From the NCBI RefSeq assembly GCF_014762685.1, contig NZ_JABURM010000005.1, forward strand, positions 1,674,001 through 1,738,000: a DNA stretch of 64,000 nucleotides. Direction: 5' to 3'. Positions within the stretch are counted from its first letter, which is position 1. Every line of letters begins with the position of its first letter. Below, piece by piece: positions 36,631 through 45,659 of the stretch. The DNA comes from Gracilimonas sp. GTDB lineage: Bacteria > Bacteroidota > Rhodothermia > Balneolales > Balneolaceae. The position numbers were made by a program, and so were the translations under genes. The notes under the pieces were generated by a model. The model was not told the origin of the DNA and ran no database searches. It saw nothing but the letters and a program-made list of their open reading frames with translations.

Positions 36631-37980
36631 ATGGCATTAATGATTTCCGTCTCGGGTATCCGGGGCATTTTCGGAACCGACCTCACCCCTCAAAATCTAG
36701 CGAAATTCACTGCTGCTTACGGCACATGGCTTAAAGGAGGTACCGTAGTTGTCGGGCGGGATTCCCGCGTTACCGGAAAGATCTGTGAAGATATTGTAGC
36801 TGCCACCCTCGCCAGTGTAGGATGTGATGTCATTAAGGTTGGGATAGTCCCAACACCAACAGTGGCTATGGGCGTTCTGAAGCATAACGCAGCCGGAGGG
36901 ATTATCATCTCTGCCAGCCATAATCCTGCCGAATGGAATGCTCTTAAATTATTGAACGAAAAGAGTGAATTCCTGGATGCTGATCAGGGAAATAAAGTGA
37001 TTGAAATTGCTGAATCCGGGAAACTGGAATATCAGTCTTATGATCAGATTGGAGAAATTCGCGAAGATCATGACTTGTTGGATGATCACATTGCGGAAGT
37101 TTTGAATTTGCCGTACATCAATGCTGATGAAATTGCAGCCAGGAATTTCTCTGTAGCCGTTGATGCTGTGAATGGTGCAGGCTCAGAAGCTATCCCAAGG
37201 TTACTTGAGAAACTTGGCGTAAAGATCGTGCACAAAATTCATTGTACCCCTAACGGACTCTTTCCACACAATCCGGAACCCTTACCCGAACACCTCACCG
37301 AGATCTGTGAGTTGGTTAAAGAGAAAAAAGTGGATCTGGGCGTGGTAACCGATCCCGACGGAGATCGCCTCGCCTTGGTTGATGACACCGGCAAATTGTT
37401 TGGTGAAGAATACACCCAAGCTGCCGCTTTTGATTTCATCCTCTCCAAAAACTCCGGAGCTTGTGCCACTAACCTCTCCTCTTCCCGTGTCTGTGACGAT
37501 GTGGCTCGAAATTACGATCAAACATGCTACCGCTCGGCTGTGGGCGAAATCAACGTGGTAAAAGTGATGCAGGAAAAAAATGCCGTGATTGGCGGCGAAG
37601 GAAACGGCGGGGTGATTTGTCCGGATCTGCATTATGGTCGTGATGCCTTGGTGGGCATTGCCATGGTGCTTCAGCTTCTGGCCGAAAAAGGGATGGGCTC
37701 CTCACAATACAGAGCATCACTGCCTGATTATTTCATGAGCAAAAACAAAATCCAATTAGACCAACTTGGCAAAGATGCCGATGAAGTGCTTGAAATGATC
37801 AAGGAACACTTTTCCAGCCTCAAACCAAATACCGTGGACGGTGTCAAAATCGATTTTGCTGAGGGCTGGGTTCATCTTCGAAAATCCAATACAGAACCTA
37901 TTATCCGTATTTATTCGGAAGGAAGAACTCCGGATGCAGCTCAAGCTTTTGCTAACAAAATTTTAGATTTACTGAAATAA
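36631..37980 (+). CDS. glmM: Phosphoglucosamine mutase-type phosphohexomutase
   Basis: A 449-residue alpha-D-phosphohexomutase. Phosphoserine S96 lies in ISASHNP; the metal loop is D241-P-D243-G-D245-R246; substrate loop GEGNGGVI; phosphate-binding RKSNTEPIIRIYSEG near the end. The N-terminus (ISVSGIRGIFGTDLTP) fits GlmM-like members. GlmM interconverts glucosamine-6- and -1-phosphate for peptidoglycan and LPS precursors. Specificity as GlmM rather than ManB/Pgm is inferred from the N-terminal motif and length. Confidence 0.9.
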   Translation: MALMISVSGIRGIFGTDLTPQNLAKFTAAYGTWLKGGTVVVGRDSRVTGKICEDIVAATLASVGCDVIKVGIVPTPTVAMGVLKHNAAGGIIISASHNPAEWNALKLLNEKSEFLDADQGNKVIEIAESGKLEYQSYDQIGEIREDHDLLDDHIAEVLNLPYINADEIAARNFSVAVDAVNGAGSEAIPRLLEKLGVKIVHKIHCTPNGLFPHNPEPLPEHLTEICELVKEKKVDLGVVTDPDGDRLALVDDTGKLFGEEYTQAAAFDFILSKNSGACATNLSSSRVCDDVARNYDQTCYRSAVGEINVVKVMQEKNAVIGGEGNGGVICPDLHYGRDALVGIAMVLQLLAEKGMGSSQYRASLPDYFMSKNKIQLDQLGKDADEVLEMIKEHFSSLKPNTVDGVKIDFAEGWVHLRKSNTEPIIRIYSEGRTPDAAQAFANKILDLLK

Positions 37981-37985
37981 TAAAG

Positions 37986-38178
37986 CTATTTAACACTCGA
38001 CTTATATATCGGCAGAGAGGCAAGCTTCATCTTATTTTGATAAAAAGAAGTACCGCCCCAGCTTCCGGGAATCCTTCTAAATCCTAAATATTTTCCGGGA
38101 AATAACGTCCCTCCACTCACAAAAAGGAAACTATACTGCCCGGTAAAACTGTTGCACGTACTGAATGCAATAGTATAA
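37986..38178 (-). pseudogene. Possible protein-coding remnant in the glmM-ftsH gap
   Basis: The 240-base gap between glmM and ftsH has a minus-strand frame open from a TAA near 38,185 down to TAG at 37988-37986, about 63 codons, reading protein-like: STCNSFTGQYSFLFVSGGTL, then FPGKYLGFRRIPGSWGG and ending ASLPIYKSSVK. The CNxFxGxY start resembles the META/HslJ signature, but there is no start codon before it and the frame may be coincidental. If real it is the last exon-like fragment of a decayed gene. Confidence 0.3.
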
Positions 38179-38219
38179 TGTGACTTTTATTAAAAATTTC
38201 ACCTGAAAAACACGCTGTC

Positions 38220-40184
38220 TTGGCTAAAAAAAATAAAGACGACGGAAGATCAGAAAAAAACAGGAAGAAGGATTTTGGTAAAAAAATACCTCAGAATAAG
38301 AAACCAGGCTATTTTTCCTGGTCAAACCTGCTTATATGGCTAATCTTTTTTGCTCTTTTTTTTAATTGGTTTATGTCCCCTGAAAACGGCTTCCTGACCC
38401 CAACCCCAGACATTGAATACAGTGAATTCCGTAAAGAGCTGAAAGATGATAACATTGAACGGATAGAAGTTCGGGGACAGAATATTCAGGGTATGCTTAA
38501 GAACCCTAAACCTCTGAGAAGTGCAAAAGGTGATACCGCTGCTTACGAAAACTTCACCACCTATATTCCATCCTTTGGAGACGAAAACCTTTCCGACCTC
38601 CTTGAGGAACACGATGTAACCATATCAGCCGAACCGGAATCTGATTACAATTGGTGGTACATCATTATGGTTATCCTCCCAATAATATTTTTCATTTATA
38701 TTGGGGTGATGTTTTATCAACGTATGAGATCCCAAAGCCAGGGATTCTTTAACATTGGCAAAAGTAAAGCTAAGCTCCAGGAACCTGAGAAGCAGAATAC
38801 CACATTCAAAGATGTAGCCGGCCTCGACAATGCCAAAGCGGAACTCGAAGAAATCATTGAGTTTTTAAAAGATCCGGAACGTTTTGCAGATATCGGCGCA
38901 AAGCTGCCAAAAGGAGTACTCATGGTGGGTCCCCCCGGAACCGGAAAAACATTATTGGCACGGGCTTCAGCGGGGGAAGCTAATGTTCCCTTTTTCACTA
39001 TAACAGGTTCCGATTTTATGGAGATGTTTGTGGGTGTAGGAGCCAAACGTGTCAGAGACATGTTTAATAATGCCAAAAAAACATCTCCAAGCATCATATT
39101 TATAGATGAAATTGACTCTATTGGCCGCAGGCGGGGAGCCGGACTTGGGGGCGGACATGACGAACGTGAACAGACACTGAACCAACTTCTGTCAGAATTG
39201 GATGGGTTTGAACCTAACGAAAGTGTGGTTGTGATGGCGGCCACCAATCGGCCCGACATACTGGACAAAGCACTTTTGCGGCCGGGACGTTTTGACAGGC
39301 AAATAAATGTAGACATCCCGAAACAAAAAGCTCGGCTTGAGATCCTTGAAATTCATGCTAAAAATAAACCGTTGGGGGAAGATGTAGATTTGGAAATAAT
39401 AGCGCGAAGCACCCCCGGGTTTAGCGGAGCCGACCTTGAAAACCTGTTGAATGAAGCCTCACTTTATGCCGGGCGTGATAAACGTAAAACAATATCCATG
39501 AACGATATTGATAATGCCAGAGATAAGGTACTGATGGGGCTTAAACAGGAAGGCCTTCAAATCGACGAAAAAGAACGAGAGATGCTGGCATACCACGAAG
39601 CCGGTCACGCATTAGTAGCTGCCGTTCTTCCTTACTCCGATCCCATACACAAGGTTACGATCATCCCTCGCGGAAAAGCAATGGGAGTCACACAGCAGCT
39701 TCCCGAAAAAGAAAAATACATCTACAACCGAGAATACCTGCTGGATCGACTTGCCGTGATCATGGGAGGTCGGGCAGCAGAAGATTTAATCTTTGAGACT
39801 TCAACCAGCGGGGCTCAGGATGACCTCAGGCAAATAGCAAAATTATCTCGTAAGATGGTGTTAGAATGGGGCATGAGCGACCGTTTCGGGCATATTTCTT
39901 TTGGAAGCGCTGAAGAAGAAGTATTTCTGGGTCGCGACATGAGCCGGCAACGGGAATACAGTGATTCCACCGCACGGGAAATTGATGAGGAAGTCAGAAA
40001 AATAACTGACGAAGCCTTTGACCGAGCACTTCATACCATTAAAGAATATCGTGATGTCCTTGATAAAGTCGCCAAATTGCTTCTCGAAAAAGAAGAAATA
40101 TCAGGAGAGGAGGTCGAGGAACTGCTTTATGGCAAAAATCATGAATCAGGGTCTTCGGAGAATAAAAGAATGAATTCAGATTAG
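38220..40184 (+). CDS. ftsH: ATP-dependent zinc metalloprotease FtsH
   Basis: A 654-residue membrane-bound AAA+ protease that degrades unstable and membrane proteins. TM1 is near residues 34-52, a periplasmic segment follows, then TM2 near 142-166. Walker A is G237-P-P-G-T-G-K-T244; Walker [29 protein letters not shown]; zinc site H459-E-A-G-H463. The start is TTG at 38220, directly giving [19 protein letters not shown] (basic N-terminus). C-terminus is a charged tail. Length and motifs are canonical. No obvious operon partner. Confidence 0.97.
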   Translation: MAKKNKDDGRSEKNRKKDFGKKIPQNKKPGYFSWSNLLIWLIFFALFFNWFMSPENGFLTPTPDIEYSEFRKELKDDNIERIEVRGQNIQGMLKNPKPLRSAKGDTAAYENFTTYIPSFGDENLSDLLEEHDVTISAEPESDYNWWYIIMVILPIIFFIYIGVMFYQRMRSQSQGFFNIGKSKAKLQEPEKQNTTFKDVAGLDNAKAELEEIIEFLKDPERFADIGAKLPKGVLMVGPPGTGKTLLARASAGEANVPFFTITGSDFMEMFVGVGAKRVRDMFNNAKKTSPSIIFIDEIDSIGRRRGAGLGGGHDEREQTLNQLLSELDGFEPNESVVVMAATNRPDILDKALLRPGRFDRQINVDIPKQKARLEILEIHAKNKPLGEDVDLEIIARSTPGFSGADLENLLNEASLYAGRDKRKTISMNDIDNARDKVLMGLKQEGLQIDEKEREMLAYHEAGHALVAAVLPYSDPIHKVTIIPRGKAMGVTQQLPEKEKYIYNREYLLDRLAVIMGGRAAEDLIFETSTSGAQDDLRQIAKLSRKMVLEWGMSDRFGHISFGSAEEEVFLGRDMSRQREYSDSTAREIDEEVRKITDEAFDRALHTIKEYRDVLDKVAKLLLEKEEISGEEVEELLYGKNHESGSSENKRMNSD

Positions 40185-40265
40185 TTTTTCTTTTATCAAA
40201 TTAAATTCAATAAAATATTAGTGCCTTAATGGTCACTATTCCGGTAGATATAAACCAAGAACAAC

Positions 40266-40715
40266 ATGCTTAAGTGGAACAACCTTCAGGAATTCGCTAA
40301 AAATGGAAATCCCGAACCTCCCCGACGGGTTGAAAAATCTGATGAGGAGTGGAAAAAAGAACTAACAGATGAAGAATATGCCATAACTCGATTGAAAGGA
40401 ACAGAACGTCCCGGAGCCAGTGATATGTGCTATAAATTTGAACCGGGATTGTATGCCTGCGTTTGCTGTGGAACCGAGCTTTTCGATGGTAATGAAAAAT
40501 TTGAAAGCAGCTCGGGCTGGCCTTCTTTCACCCAACCGGTAAAAGAAAATGCCGTTAAATATGAGGTTGATACTTCCCACGGGATGGTTCGCATAGAGGC
40601 CTTATGTAATGTGTGTGATGCCCACCTTGGCCATGTTTTTCCCGACGGCCCCGAGCCGAGCGGATTAAGGTATTGCCTGAATTCGGTCAGCTTGGAAAAA
40701 ATTGAAGATTCTTAA
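40266..40715 (+). CDS. msrB: Peptide methionine-(R)-S-oxide reductase B
   Basis: A 149-residue repair enzyme that reduces methionine-R-sulfoxide. Zn cysteines are seen in YACVCCGTELF and ALCNVCDAHLGHVF; the catalytic Cys is in RYCLNSVSL; the SSSGWPSFTQPV loop is the MsrB signature. No signal peptide. It is monocistronic, 81 bases after ftsH. Confidence 0.97.
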   Translation: MLKWNNLQEFAKNGNPEPPRRVEKSDEEWKKELTDEEYAITRLKGTERPGASDMCYKFEPGLYACVCCGTELFDGNEKFESSSGWPSFTQPVKENAVKYEVDTSHGMVRIEALCNVCDAHLGHVFPDGPEPSGLRYCLNSVSLEKIEDS

Positions 40716-40841
40716 TTTATTTACCTGCTATAAGCATTTTAATATCTCTGTGATGAGGATAAATAATATTTCCTGTATGTAATTTCTTATCCGAGTTATA
40801 CTTTTGTATTTTCTCGCTCAATTTTCATCATCAAGATTATC

Positions 40842-41723
40842 ATGATTATTTCAATGACCGGCTTTGGGCGTGGAGAAGCTTCTGACAATGGAATCACGGC
40901 TACGGTCGAAATCAAATCTTTAAACAGCCGATACCTCGATGTAAGCACACGGCTACCCCAGCGCCTTCAAGACAAGGAATTGGAAGTAAAAGAGTTGGTC
41001 CAAAAGACTATTAATCGCGGCAAGCTAAATATCACCGTTTATATTTCAGAATCTGAATCCGGTGGGCCCTCTATTACTGTTGATGAAGAAAAAGTTAAAG
41101 GATATGCAAAGATCCTGAACAATCTCCGAAAAATTGCCGGTATCGATGACCCCATTTCCATAAGAGATATTACTCAGTTTAGTGATGTATTCATAAATGA
41201 AGAAGAGAATGAAGAAGTGTTGGAGCAGAAATGGGCCGTTGCAGAGAAAGCGCTTCAAGAAGCTGTACAATCGTTACTTAAAATGAGGACTCAGGAAGGA
41301 AATCAGCTCAAAAATGATTTACTGGACCGCATTGAGTTCATTGAATCAAATTTGGAAATTATCACCAAAGAAACATCCGGCCGTGCGGATGAAACTCGTG
41401 AAAAATTATTAGAACGCATCAATAATTTGATCGAAGAAGATAAAATTGATCCTGAGCGCTTAGAACAGGAGGTAGCCATTTTAGTAGATAAAATGGACGT
41501 CACTGAAGAAATTGTACGGCTTAAGTCACACCTCAAATTCTTCATTGAAGCTGTGGAGCAACCCGATCCGGCCGGACGCCGACTCAATTTCCTTACCCAG
41601 GAAATTAATCGTGAACTAAACACCATCGGATCTAAAGCTAACAATTCCGAAATTGCCCAGTACGTGGTCAAGTGTAAGGAAGCTCTGGAGCAGATCCGCG
41701 AACAAGTACAAAACGTCGAATAA
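40842..41723 (+). CDS. yicC: YicC-family endoribonuclease
   Basis: A 293-residue protein. The start MTGFGRGEASDNGITATVEI (seen as SMTGFGRGE, ATVEIKSLNSRYLD) and the C-terminal FLTQEINRELNTIGSKANN, VVKCKEALEQIREQVQN segments match the YicC family exactly. YicC was shown in other bacteria to be an RNA-cleaving, adaptor-like protein. Conserved neighbours gmk-rpoZ-coaBC downstream support the assignment. A long hairpin lies between it and gmk. Confidence 0.95.
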   Translation: MIISMTGFGRGEASDNGITATVEIKSLNSRYLDVSTRLPQRLQDKELEVKELVQKTINRGKLNITVYISESESGGPSITVDEEKVKGYAKILNNLRKIAGIDDPISIRDITQFSDVFINEEENEEVLEQKWAVAEKALQEAVQSLLKMRTQEGNQLKNDLLDRIEFIESNLEIITKETSGRADETREKLLERINNLIEEDKIDPERLEQEVAILVDKMDVTEEIVRLKSHLKFFIEAVEQPDPAGRRLNFLTQEINRELNTIGSKANNSEIAQYVVKCKEALEQIREQVQNVE

Positions 41724-41737
41724 TTTAGATTTTAGTC

Positions 41738-41796
41738 TTGAGTAGTGAGTATTGAGAAAAGCGTCTCAATACTCACTATTCAAATCTCAATACTAC
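41738..41796. repeat. Heptamer-based hairpin between yicC and gmk
   Basis: A 20-base stem of 41738-41757 with 41764-41783 (one G-T pair, 6-base loop AAAAGC/G region) is built of degenerate heptamers: TTGAGTA, GTGAGTA, TTGAGA. A further inverted copy, ATCTCAATACTACT (41783-41796), follows and reaches the gmk start codon at 41798. No T run follows, so it is not an intrinsic terminator. It belongs to the same class as the repeats near 43,870-43,994 and 56,057-56,125. Confidence 0.7.
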
Positions 41797-41797
41797 T

Positions 41798-42370
41798 ATG
41801 AAAAAAGGCAAAGTAATCATATTAGTGGCACCCAGCGGGGGCGGAAAAACAACTTTGGCGCGCCGGCTTTTTAAAGATTTTGAAGAATTAAAATTCTCGG
41901 TTTCAGCAACTACCCGTCCGCCGCGAAAAGGCGAAGTGCACGGAAAACACTATTACTTCCTTTCTGATGCGGATTTTGACCAAAAAATAAAAGACGGGGA
42001 GTTCCTGGAATGGGAAGAATTCTATGGCGGAAAGAAATACGGAACGCTGCGTTCAGAAGTTGATAAGAAACTAAAATCAGGCTATTTTGTTGTGCTTGAC
42101 ATTGAAGTAAAAGGCGCGGTGAATATCAAGGATATTTATGGGGATGAAAGCCTCAGTTTGTTTATCCAGCCGCCCTCTGTTGATGTATTGAAGCAGCGCC
42201 TGCTTGATCGCGGAACGGAAGATGATGAAACTCTTGCTCTGCGCCTTGAACGCGCCAAGAAAGAACTTACATACGCTGATCAATTTGATCGCGTTATTAT
42301 TAATGACGATTTGGATACGGCTTACTCACAAGTGAAAGAAGCCGTGATCAAATTTATGAATCAAAACTGA
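41798..42370 (+). CDS. gmk: Guanylate kinase
   Basis: A 190-residue kinase, GMP to GDP. P-loop VAPSGGGKTTLARRL, then the GMP-binding SATTRPPRKGEVHGKHYYF segment (seen as VSATTRPPR, GKHYYF) and EFLEWEEFYGGKKYGT. Length is normal. The start is directly after the heptamer array, leaving almost no room for a separate ribosome site. Eight bases separate it from rpoZ. Confidence 0.97.
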   Translation: MKKGKVIILVAPSGGGKTTLARRLFKDFEELKFSVSATTRPPRKGEVHGKHYYFLSDADFDQKIKDGEFLEWEEFYGGKKYGTLRSEVDKKLKSGYFVVLDIEVKGAVNIKDIYGDESLSLFIQPPSVDVLKQRLLDRGTEDDETLALRLERAKKELTYADQFDRVIINDDLDTAYSQVKEAVIKFMNQN

Positions 42371-42378
42371 GACCATAC

Positions 42379-42672
42379 ATGGCTGTCCAAACATTAGACA
42401 TTGAGAAACTCAAATTCAAAACAGGTAACAAGTACGAGTTGCTTGTAATTCTTTCCAAGAGAGCACGACAAATTGCCGCTCAGGAAAAACTGGAACTGGA
42501 CGAAAAACTCCAGTACTTCGAAGGATTTGAAGAAGAAGACGAATTTTCTTTCAACGAAGAGCAGGAAAATATCTCCAAAGCCTTCGAAAAACTTCCACAC
42601 GCCACTCAACGTGCTATTGTGGAAATGCAGGAAGACCAAATTTACTACCGTCATCCTGACAAAGAGGATTAA
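42379..42672 (+). CDS. rpoZ: DNA-directed RNA polymerase omega subunit
   Basis: A 97-residue small subunit of RNA polymerase. The GNKYELLVILSKRARQIA segment is the omega core. The C-terminus is acidic (EEDEFSFNEEQENISKAFEK). Gene order after gmk and before coaBC is the classical one. It starts 8 bases after gmk and ends 2 bases before coaBC. Confidence 0.93.
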   Translation: MAVQTLDIEKLKFKTGNKYELLVILSKRARQIAAQEKLELDEKLQYFEGFEEEDEFSFNEEQENISKAFEKLPHATQRAIVEMQEDQIYYRHPDKED

Positions 42673-42674
42673 TA

Positions 42675-43862
42675 ATGCTCTCCGGTAAGCGCATTATTCT
42701 TGGTGTTACCGGGGGAATTGCAGCTTATAAAGCTGCTTTTTTACTTAGAGAATTTCAAAAAGCGGGAGCTGAAGTCCGCGTCACCATGACGCCCTCAGCC
42801 ACCCGTTTTGTTGGTTTAGAGACCTTTGCTTCCCTTTCCGGCCATGAAGTGGCTGTTGATATCTTTCCGGATGCGCCGGGTTCAAGCGACTGGACCCGCC
42901 ATATTAACTGGGGTGAGTGGGCCGATCTTTATGTAATCGCTCCCTGTACGGCAAATACGCTTGCTAAGATCACAAGTGGTATTTCTGACAACATGCTCAC
43001 CAGTACCGTGCTTGCTGCTCGCTGCCCTGTCCTTATTTGTCCAACCATGGACGGTGAGATGTATGATTCCCCGGCAGTTTCTCTGAACCTCAAAAAGGTA
43101 CAGGAGTTTGGATATCACATCCTTGAACCGGAAAGCGGATATTTAGCCAGTGGACTCGATGGGAAAGGCAGGCTTCCCGAGATCGGGGATATTTTAGAGA
43201 AAGTTTCAGAAATCATTGGATCTGTAAAAGGACCTTTAGAAGGCAAAAAAGTGGTGGTTACCGCCGGCCCCACCCGCGAACATATCGACCCGGTTCGGTT
43301 TATATCCAATCCCAGTTCAGGGAAAATGGGGATTGCCATGGCCGAAGCGGCTCAAAGTCTGGGAGCGGATGTTACTTTAATCCACGGCCCGCTTTCTGTT
43401 TCAAAACCGGAAAACATTCATTCCATAAGTATCACAAGTACGGCGGACCTTTTTGATGCAGTTAAGAAATACGCCGATGCCGATGTGGTCATTATGGCAG
43501 CCGCGGTTTCCGACTTCAGCCCAACTGAAATTCACCAACAAAAAGTGAAGAAAACAGCGGGCGAAAATTCTATCAAACTAAAAAGAACCCAGGATATTTT
43601 AGCCTGGCTTGGAGATCATAAAAAAGAAGGACAGGTACTGATCGGCTTTGCCATGGAAACAGAGAACCTTATTGAGAACGCCACATCCAAGCTCAAAAAG
43701 AAGAATGCAGACTGGATCATCGCGAATTCACTGAATGATAAAGATGCCGGCTTTGAAGCAGATACCAATACCGTTCATCTTTTAGGGATAGATTCTGATC
43801 AAAAGTTCCAAGGTGCCAAGAAAGATATCGCCATCGAGATTTTGAATACGATCTTTAGATAG
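42675..43862 (+). CDS. coaBC: Bifunctional CoaBC (phosphopantothenoylcysteine decarboxylase/synthetase)
   Basis: A 395-residue two-domain enzyme of CoA synthesis. Domain one (CoaC) starts [13 protein letters not shown], with [11 protein letters not shown] and the catalytic Cys loop [14 protein letters not shown]; domain two (CoaB) starts near residue 190 with [20 protein letters not shown] and includes [20 protein letters not shown], then GFAMETENL. Length is typical. It follows rpoZ by 2 bases, so coupled translation is likely. Confidence 0.96.
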   Translation: MLSGKRIILGVTGGIAAYKAAFLLREFQKAGAEVRVTMTPSATRFVGLETFASLSGHEVAVDIFPDAPGSSDWTRHINWGEWADLYVIAPCTANTLAKITSGISDNMLTSTVLAARCPVLICPTMDGEMYDSPAVSLNLKKVQEFGYHILEPESGYLASGLDGKGRLPEIGDILEKVSEIIGSVKGPLEGKKVVVTAGPTREHIDPVRFISNPSSGKMGIAMAEAAQSLGADVTLIHGPLSVSKPENIHSISITSTADLFDAVKKYADADVVIMAAAVSDFSPTEIHQQKVKKTAGENSIKLKRTQDILAWLGDHKKEGQVLIGFAMETENLIENATSKLKKKNADWIIANSLNDKDAGFEADTNTVHLLGIDSDQKFQGAKKDIAIEILNTIFR

Positions 43863-43870
43863 GTTTTAGA

Positions 43871-43994
43871 GTTGAAAGTTGAGAGTTGATTGGGTGATAG
43901 ATAAAGTTCCTGCAATAGAGCCTTTTACACCAATTTGATGAAGCCCAAAATATTTGATTTATCCCCTATCACTTTATCAATTCTCAACTTTCAA
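43871..43994. repeat. Long imperfect heptamer-based inverted repeat after coaBC
   Basis: Left arm 43871-43906 starts with heptamers GTTGAAA, GTTGAGA, GTTGATT and pairs with the right arm 43958-43994 (reverse complement begins TTGAAAGTTGAGA, 13 identical bases, then GTGATAG). The two arms enclose about 50 bases. The right arm covers the stop codon (43991-43993) of the minus-strand acyltransferase-like gene. No protein is coded. Same class as the other heptamer hairpins. Confidence 0.65.
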
Positions 43995-45142
43995 TCAACC
44001 ATCCACTTATACACCCGATAGGTCTTGGCGATCTCACACCCCAAAGCTTCCAGGCTTCTTCGCATAATCCAATTCTTTTCGCTTACAAAGCCGCCCTCCA
44101 ATACTTTCAGATTGGGATAGTGTTTCCGTACCCACTTGTGGCCTTCTGCAAAAACCAATGCTTCCAGTCCCCTGCCCCTAAAGCGCGGGTCTGTACCAAA
44201 TGCCAGCGGGCGAAATTTTTCAGCTCTTTTTTTAAATCCAATTAATTTGGGGAAATGCCACCATTTGAATCTCCCATTGGTTTGGGCTGATATTTCATGT
44301 AAATCAGGCACACTCACCAAAAATGAAGCCGGTTCTCCATCCACAAACACAATAGGCGAAGTTTCAGGCATCAATACCGGTTTCAGCTTTTTGATCATCT
44401 GACGAATAGTTTCACGAGTGATACCTATAAACTCTTCTTCCCTTTCTTTTACCACCTGATCACTAAAAGCCCGGTTATAAATTTGGCGAACAAACTCACC
44501 ATCCCGCTCCAGATTTTTTTTGTCAATGGGCCTGATTTCGATATTCTTCTGAGACTTTAGCCGATCCGTAATACTAATCAACCGCTGCGGTAATGGTTGA
44601 CTCAAATCGAGTTGATACATGTACAGGTCATCAAACTTTTCAGGTAAAGTAGATTCGATCAATTCTTCATAATATTCGTGATGATAGAGCATTCCATACA
44701 CATTATGATCCTCAAATCCGTTAATTAATATTCCCCAAAACGTATCATTCTCTCCAAAATTAACAGGCCCTCTAAAACCAGCATACCCTTTTTCATGATG
44801 CCACTGTTTTGCAAAATTTATGATAGTTTCAGCAATCTTTGGTTGATTCTCCATTTCTATAAATCCGATACCCCCCAGCTTTGGATCATACCTCTCATCT
44901 TTTTCCGGGTCAATAAACAGGGCAAACCTTCCAATTACTTTATCCTTATCATCTAAAACTAAAAACCGATCGCAATCCCCGCCCTTTTTAAACCTTTCAT
45001 TTTTTTCCCGGTTAAAAATATTTTCAACCTCAAATATAAATGGAGGGCGATACCATGGATGATTGCCATACAACCGCTCAGGAAGCTTATGAAATGCTTC
45101 TATCTGTTTTTGGGATTCAATTTTTTGAACTTGAAATGACAT
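43991..45142 (-). CDS. GNAT-superfamily-like acyltransferase of unknown substrate
   Basis: A 383-residue protein. The overall layout (a proline-rich YGNHPWYRPPFIFEVENIFN start, RFLVLDDKDKVIGRFALFI, the FRGPVNFGENDTFWGILING centre and a C-terminal LAFGTDPRFRGRGLEALVFA acetyl-CoA-like site) resembles a conserved GNAT-like family found in many Bacteroidota. The Q/R-x-x-G-x-G/A site (RFRGRGL, near 322) supports a GNAT fold. No signal peptide. Its stop codon lies in the repeat arm. Substrate is not visible. Confidence 0.75.
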   Translation of the reverse strand: MSFQVQKIESQKQIEAFHKLPERLYGNHPWYRPPFIFEVENIFNREKNERFKKGGDCDRFLVLDDKDKVIGRFALFIDPEKDERYDPKLGGIGFIEMENQPKIAETIINFAKQWHHEKGYAGFRGPVNFGENDTFWGILINGFEDHNVYGMLYHHEYYEELIESTLPEKFDDLYMYQLDLSQPLPQRLISITDRLKSQKNIEIRPIDKKNLERDGEFVRQIYNRAFSDQVVKEREEEFIGITRETIRQMIKKLKPVLMPETSPIVFVDGEPASFLVSVPDLHEISAQTNGRFKWWHFPKLIGFKKRAEKFRPLAFGTDPRFRGRGLEALVFAEGHKWVRKHYPNLKVLEGGFVSEKNWIMRRSLEALGCEIAKTYRVYKWMVD

Positions 45143-45216
45143 GTCTTTTTTACTGCAGAAGTTTATAGATTTAGCCTGAAGGTAAATCTCTGAAATTAAG
45201 AACCCAAGAACGGTTT

Positions 45217-45657
45217 ATGTTGGATAGAAAAAACGGGAAAAAAGTAATTACCATTTTATTAGTCCTGTCATGCATAGTAAGCGGAATTATCCTTGCGGCC
45301 TCTCCATCCAATGAGATTTATCGTCTGGATAATACGCAACAGCTCGATTCCCTGATTAATACTCATATCCAAAACTCATTAATTACTCAAGAACAAGTAC
45401 AAGTATCTGTTATTAATATTGATACTATTTTCACACGCAAAGTGTATAGGCTAAGAGTACCTTCCCGGTTTTCTAAAACAATGTTTCACATTAATCTGCA
45501 CAAAGATCTAAATCGCTATGAGATCAAAGCACCGGCAAAAATAAATTTTCCTTCCCGGGATATGCATATTTATGTTTACAATAAAGGAACAGTACTTCGG
45601 ACTATTCGTTTAACCACCGATCCAAGCCTTGATACCTTAACTACGGAACAAAATTAA
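45217..45657 (+). CDS. Small exported or membrane-anchored hypothetical protein
   Basis: A 146-residue protein with a single N-terminal hydrophobic helix (VITILLVLSCIVSGIILAAS, residues 10-29) and a following soluble domain of beta-type (DNTQQLDSL, IFTRKVYRLRVPSRFSKTMF, INFPSRDMHIYVYNKG). The helix may be an anchor or a signal. It precedes the lipase gene by 2 bases and is likely co-transcribed. Family not recognised. Confidence 0.65.
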   Translation: MLDRKNGKKVITILLVLSCIVSGIILAASPSNEIYRLDNTQQLDSLINTHIQNSLITQEQVQVSVINIDTIFTRKVYRLRVPSRFSKTMFHINLHKDLNRYEIKAPAKINFPSRDMHIYVYNKGTVLRTIRLTTDPSLDTLTTEQN

Positions 45658-45659
45658 CC

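Noticed and set aside
41738-41783. Intrinsic terminator after yicC
   Set aside because: The long stem has no T run and the downstream genes are a conserved cluster with yicC.
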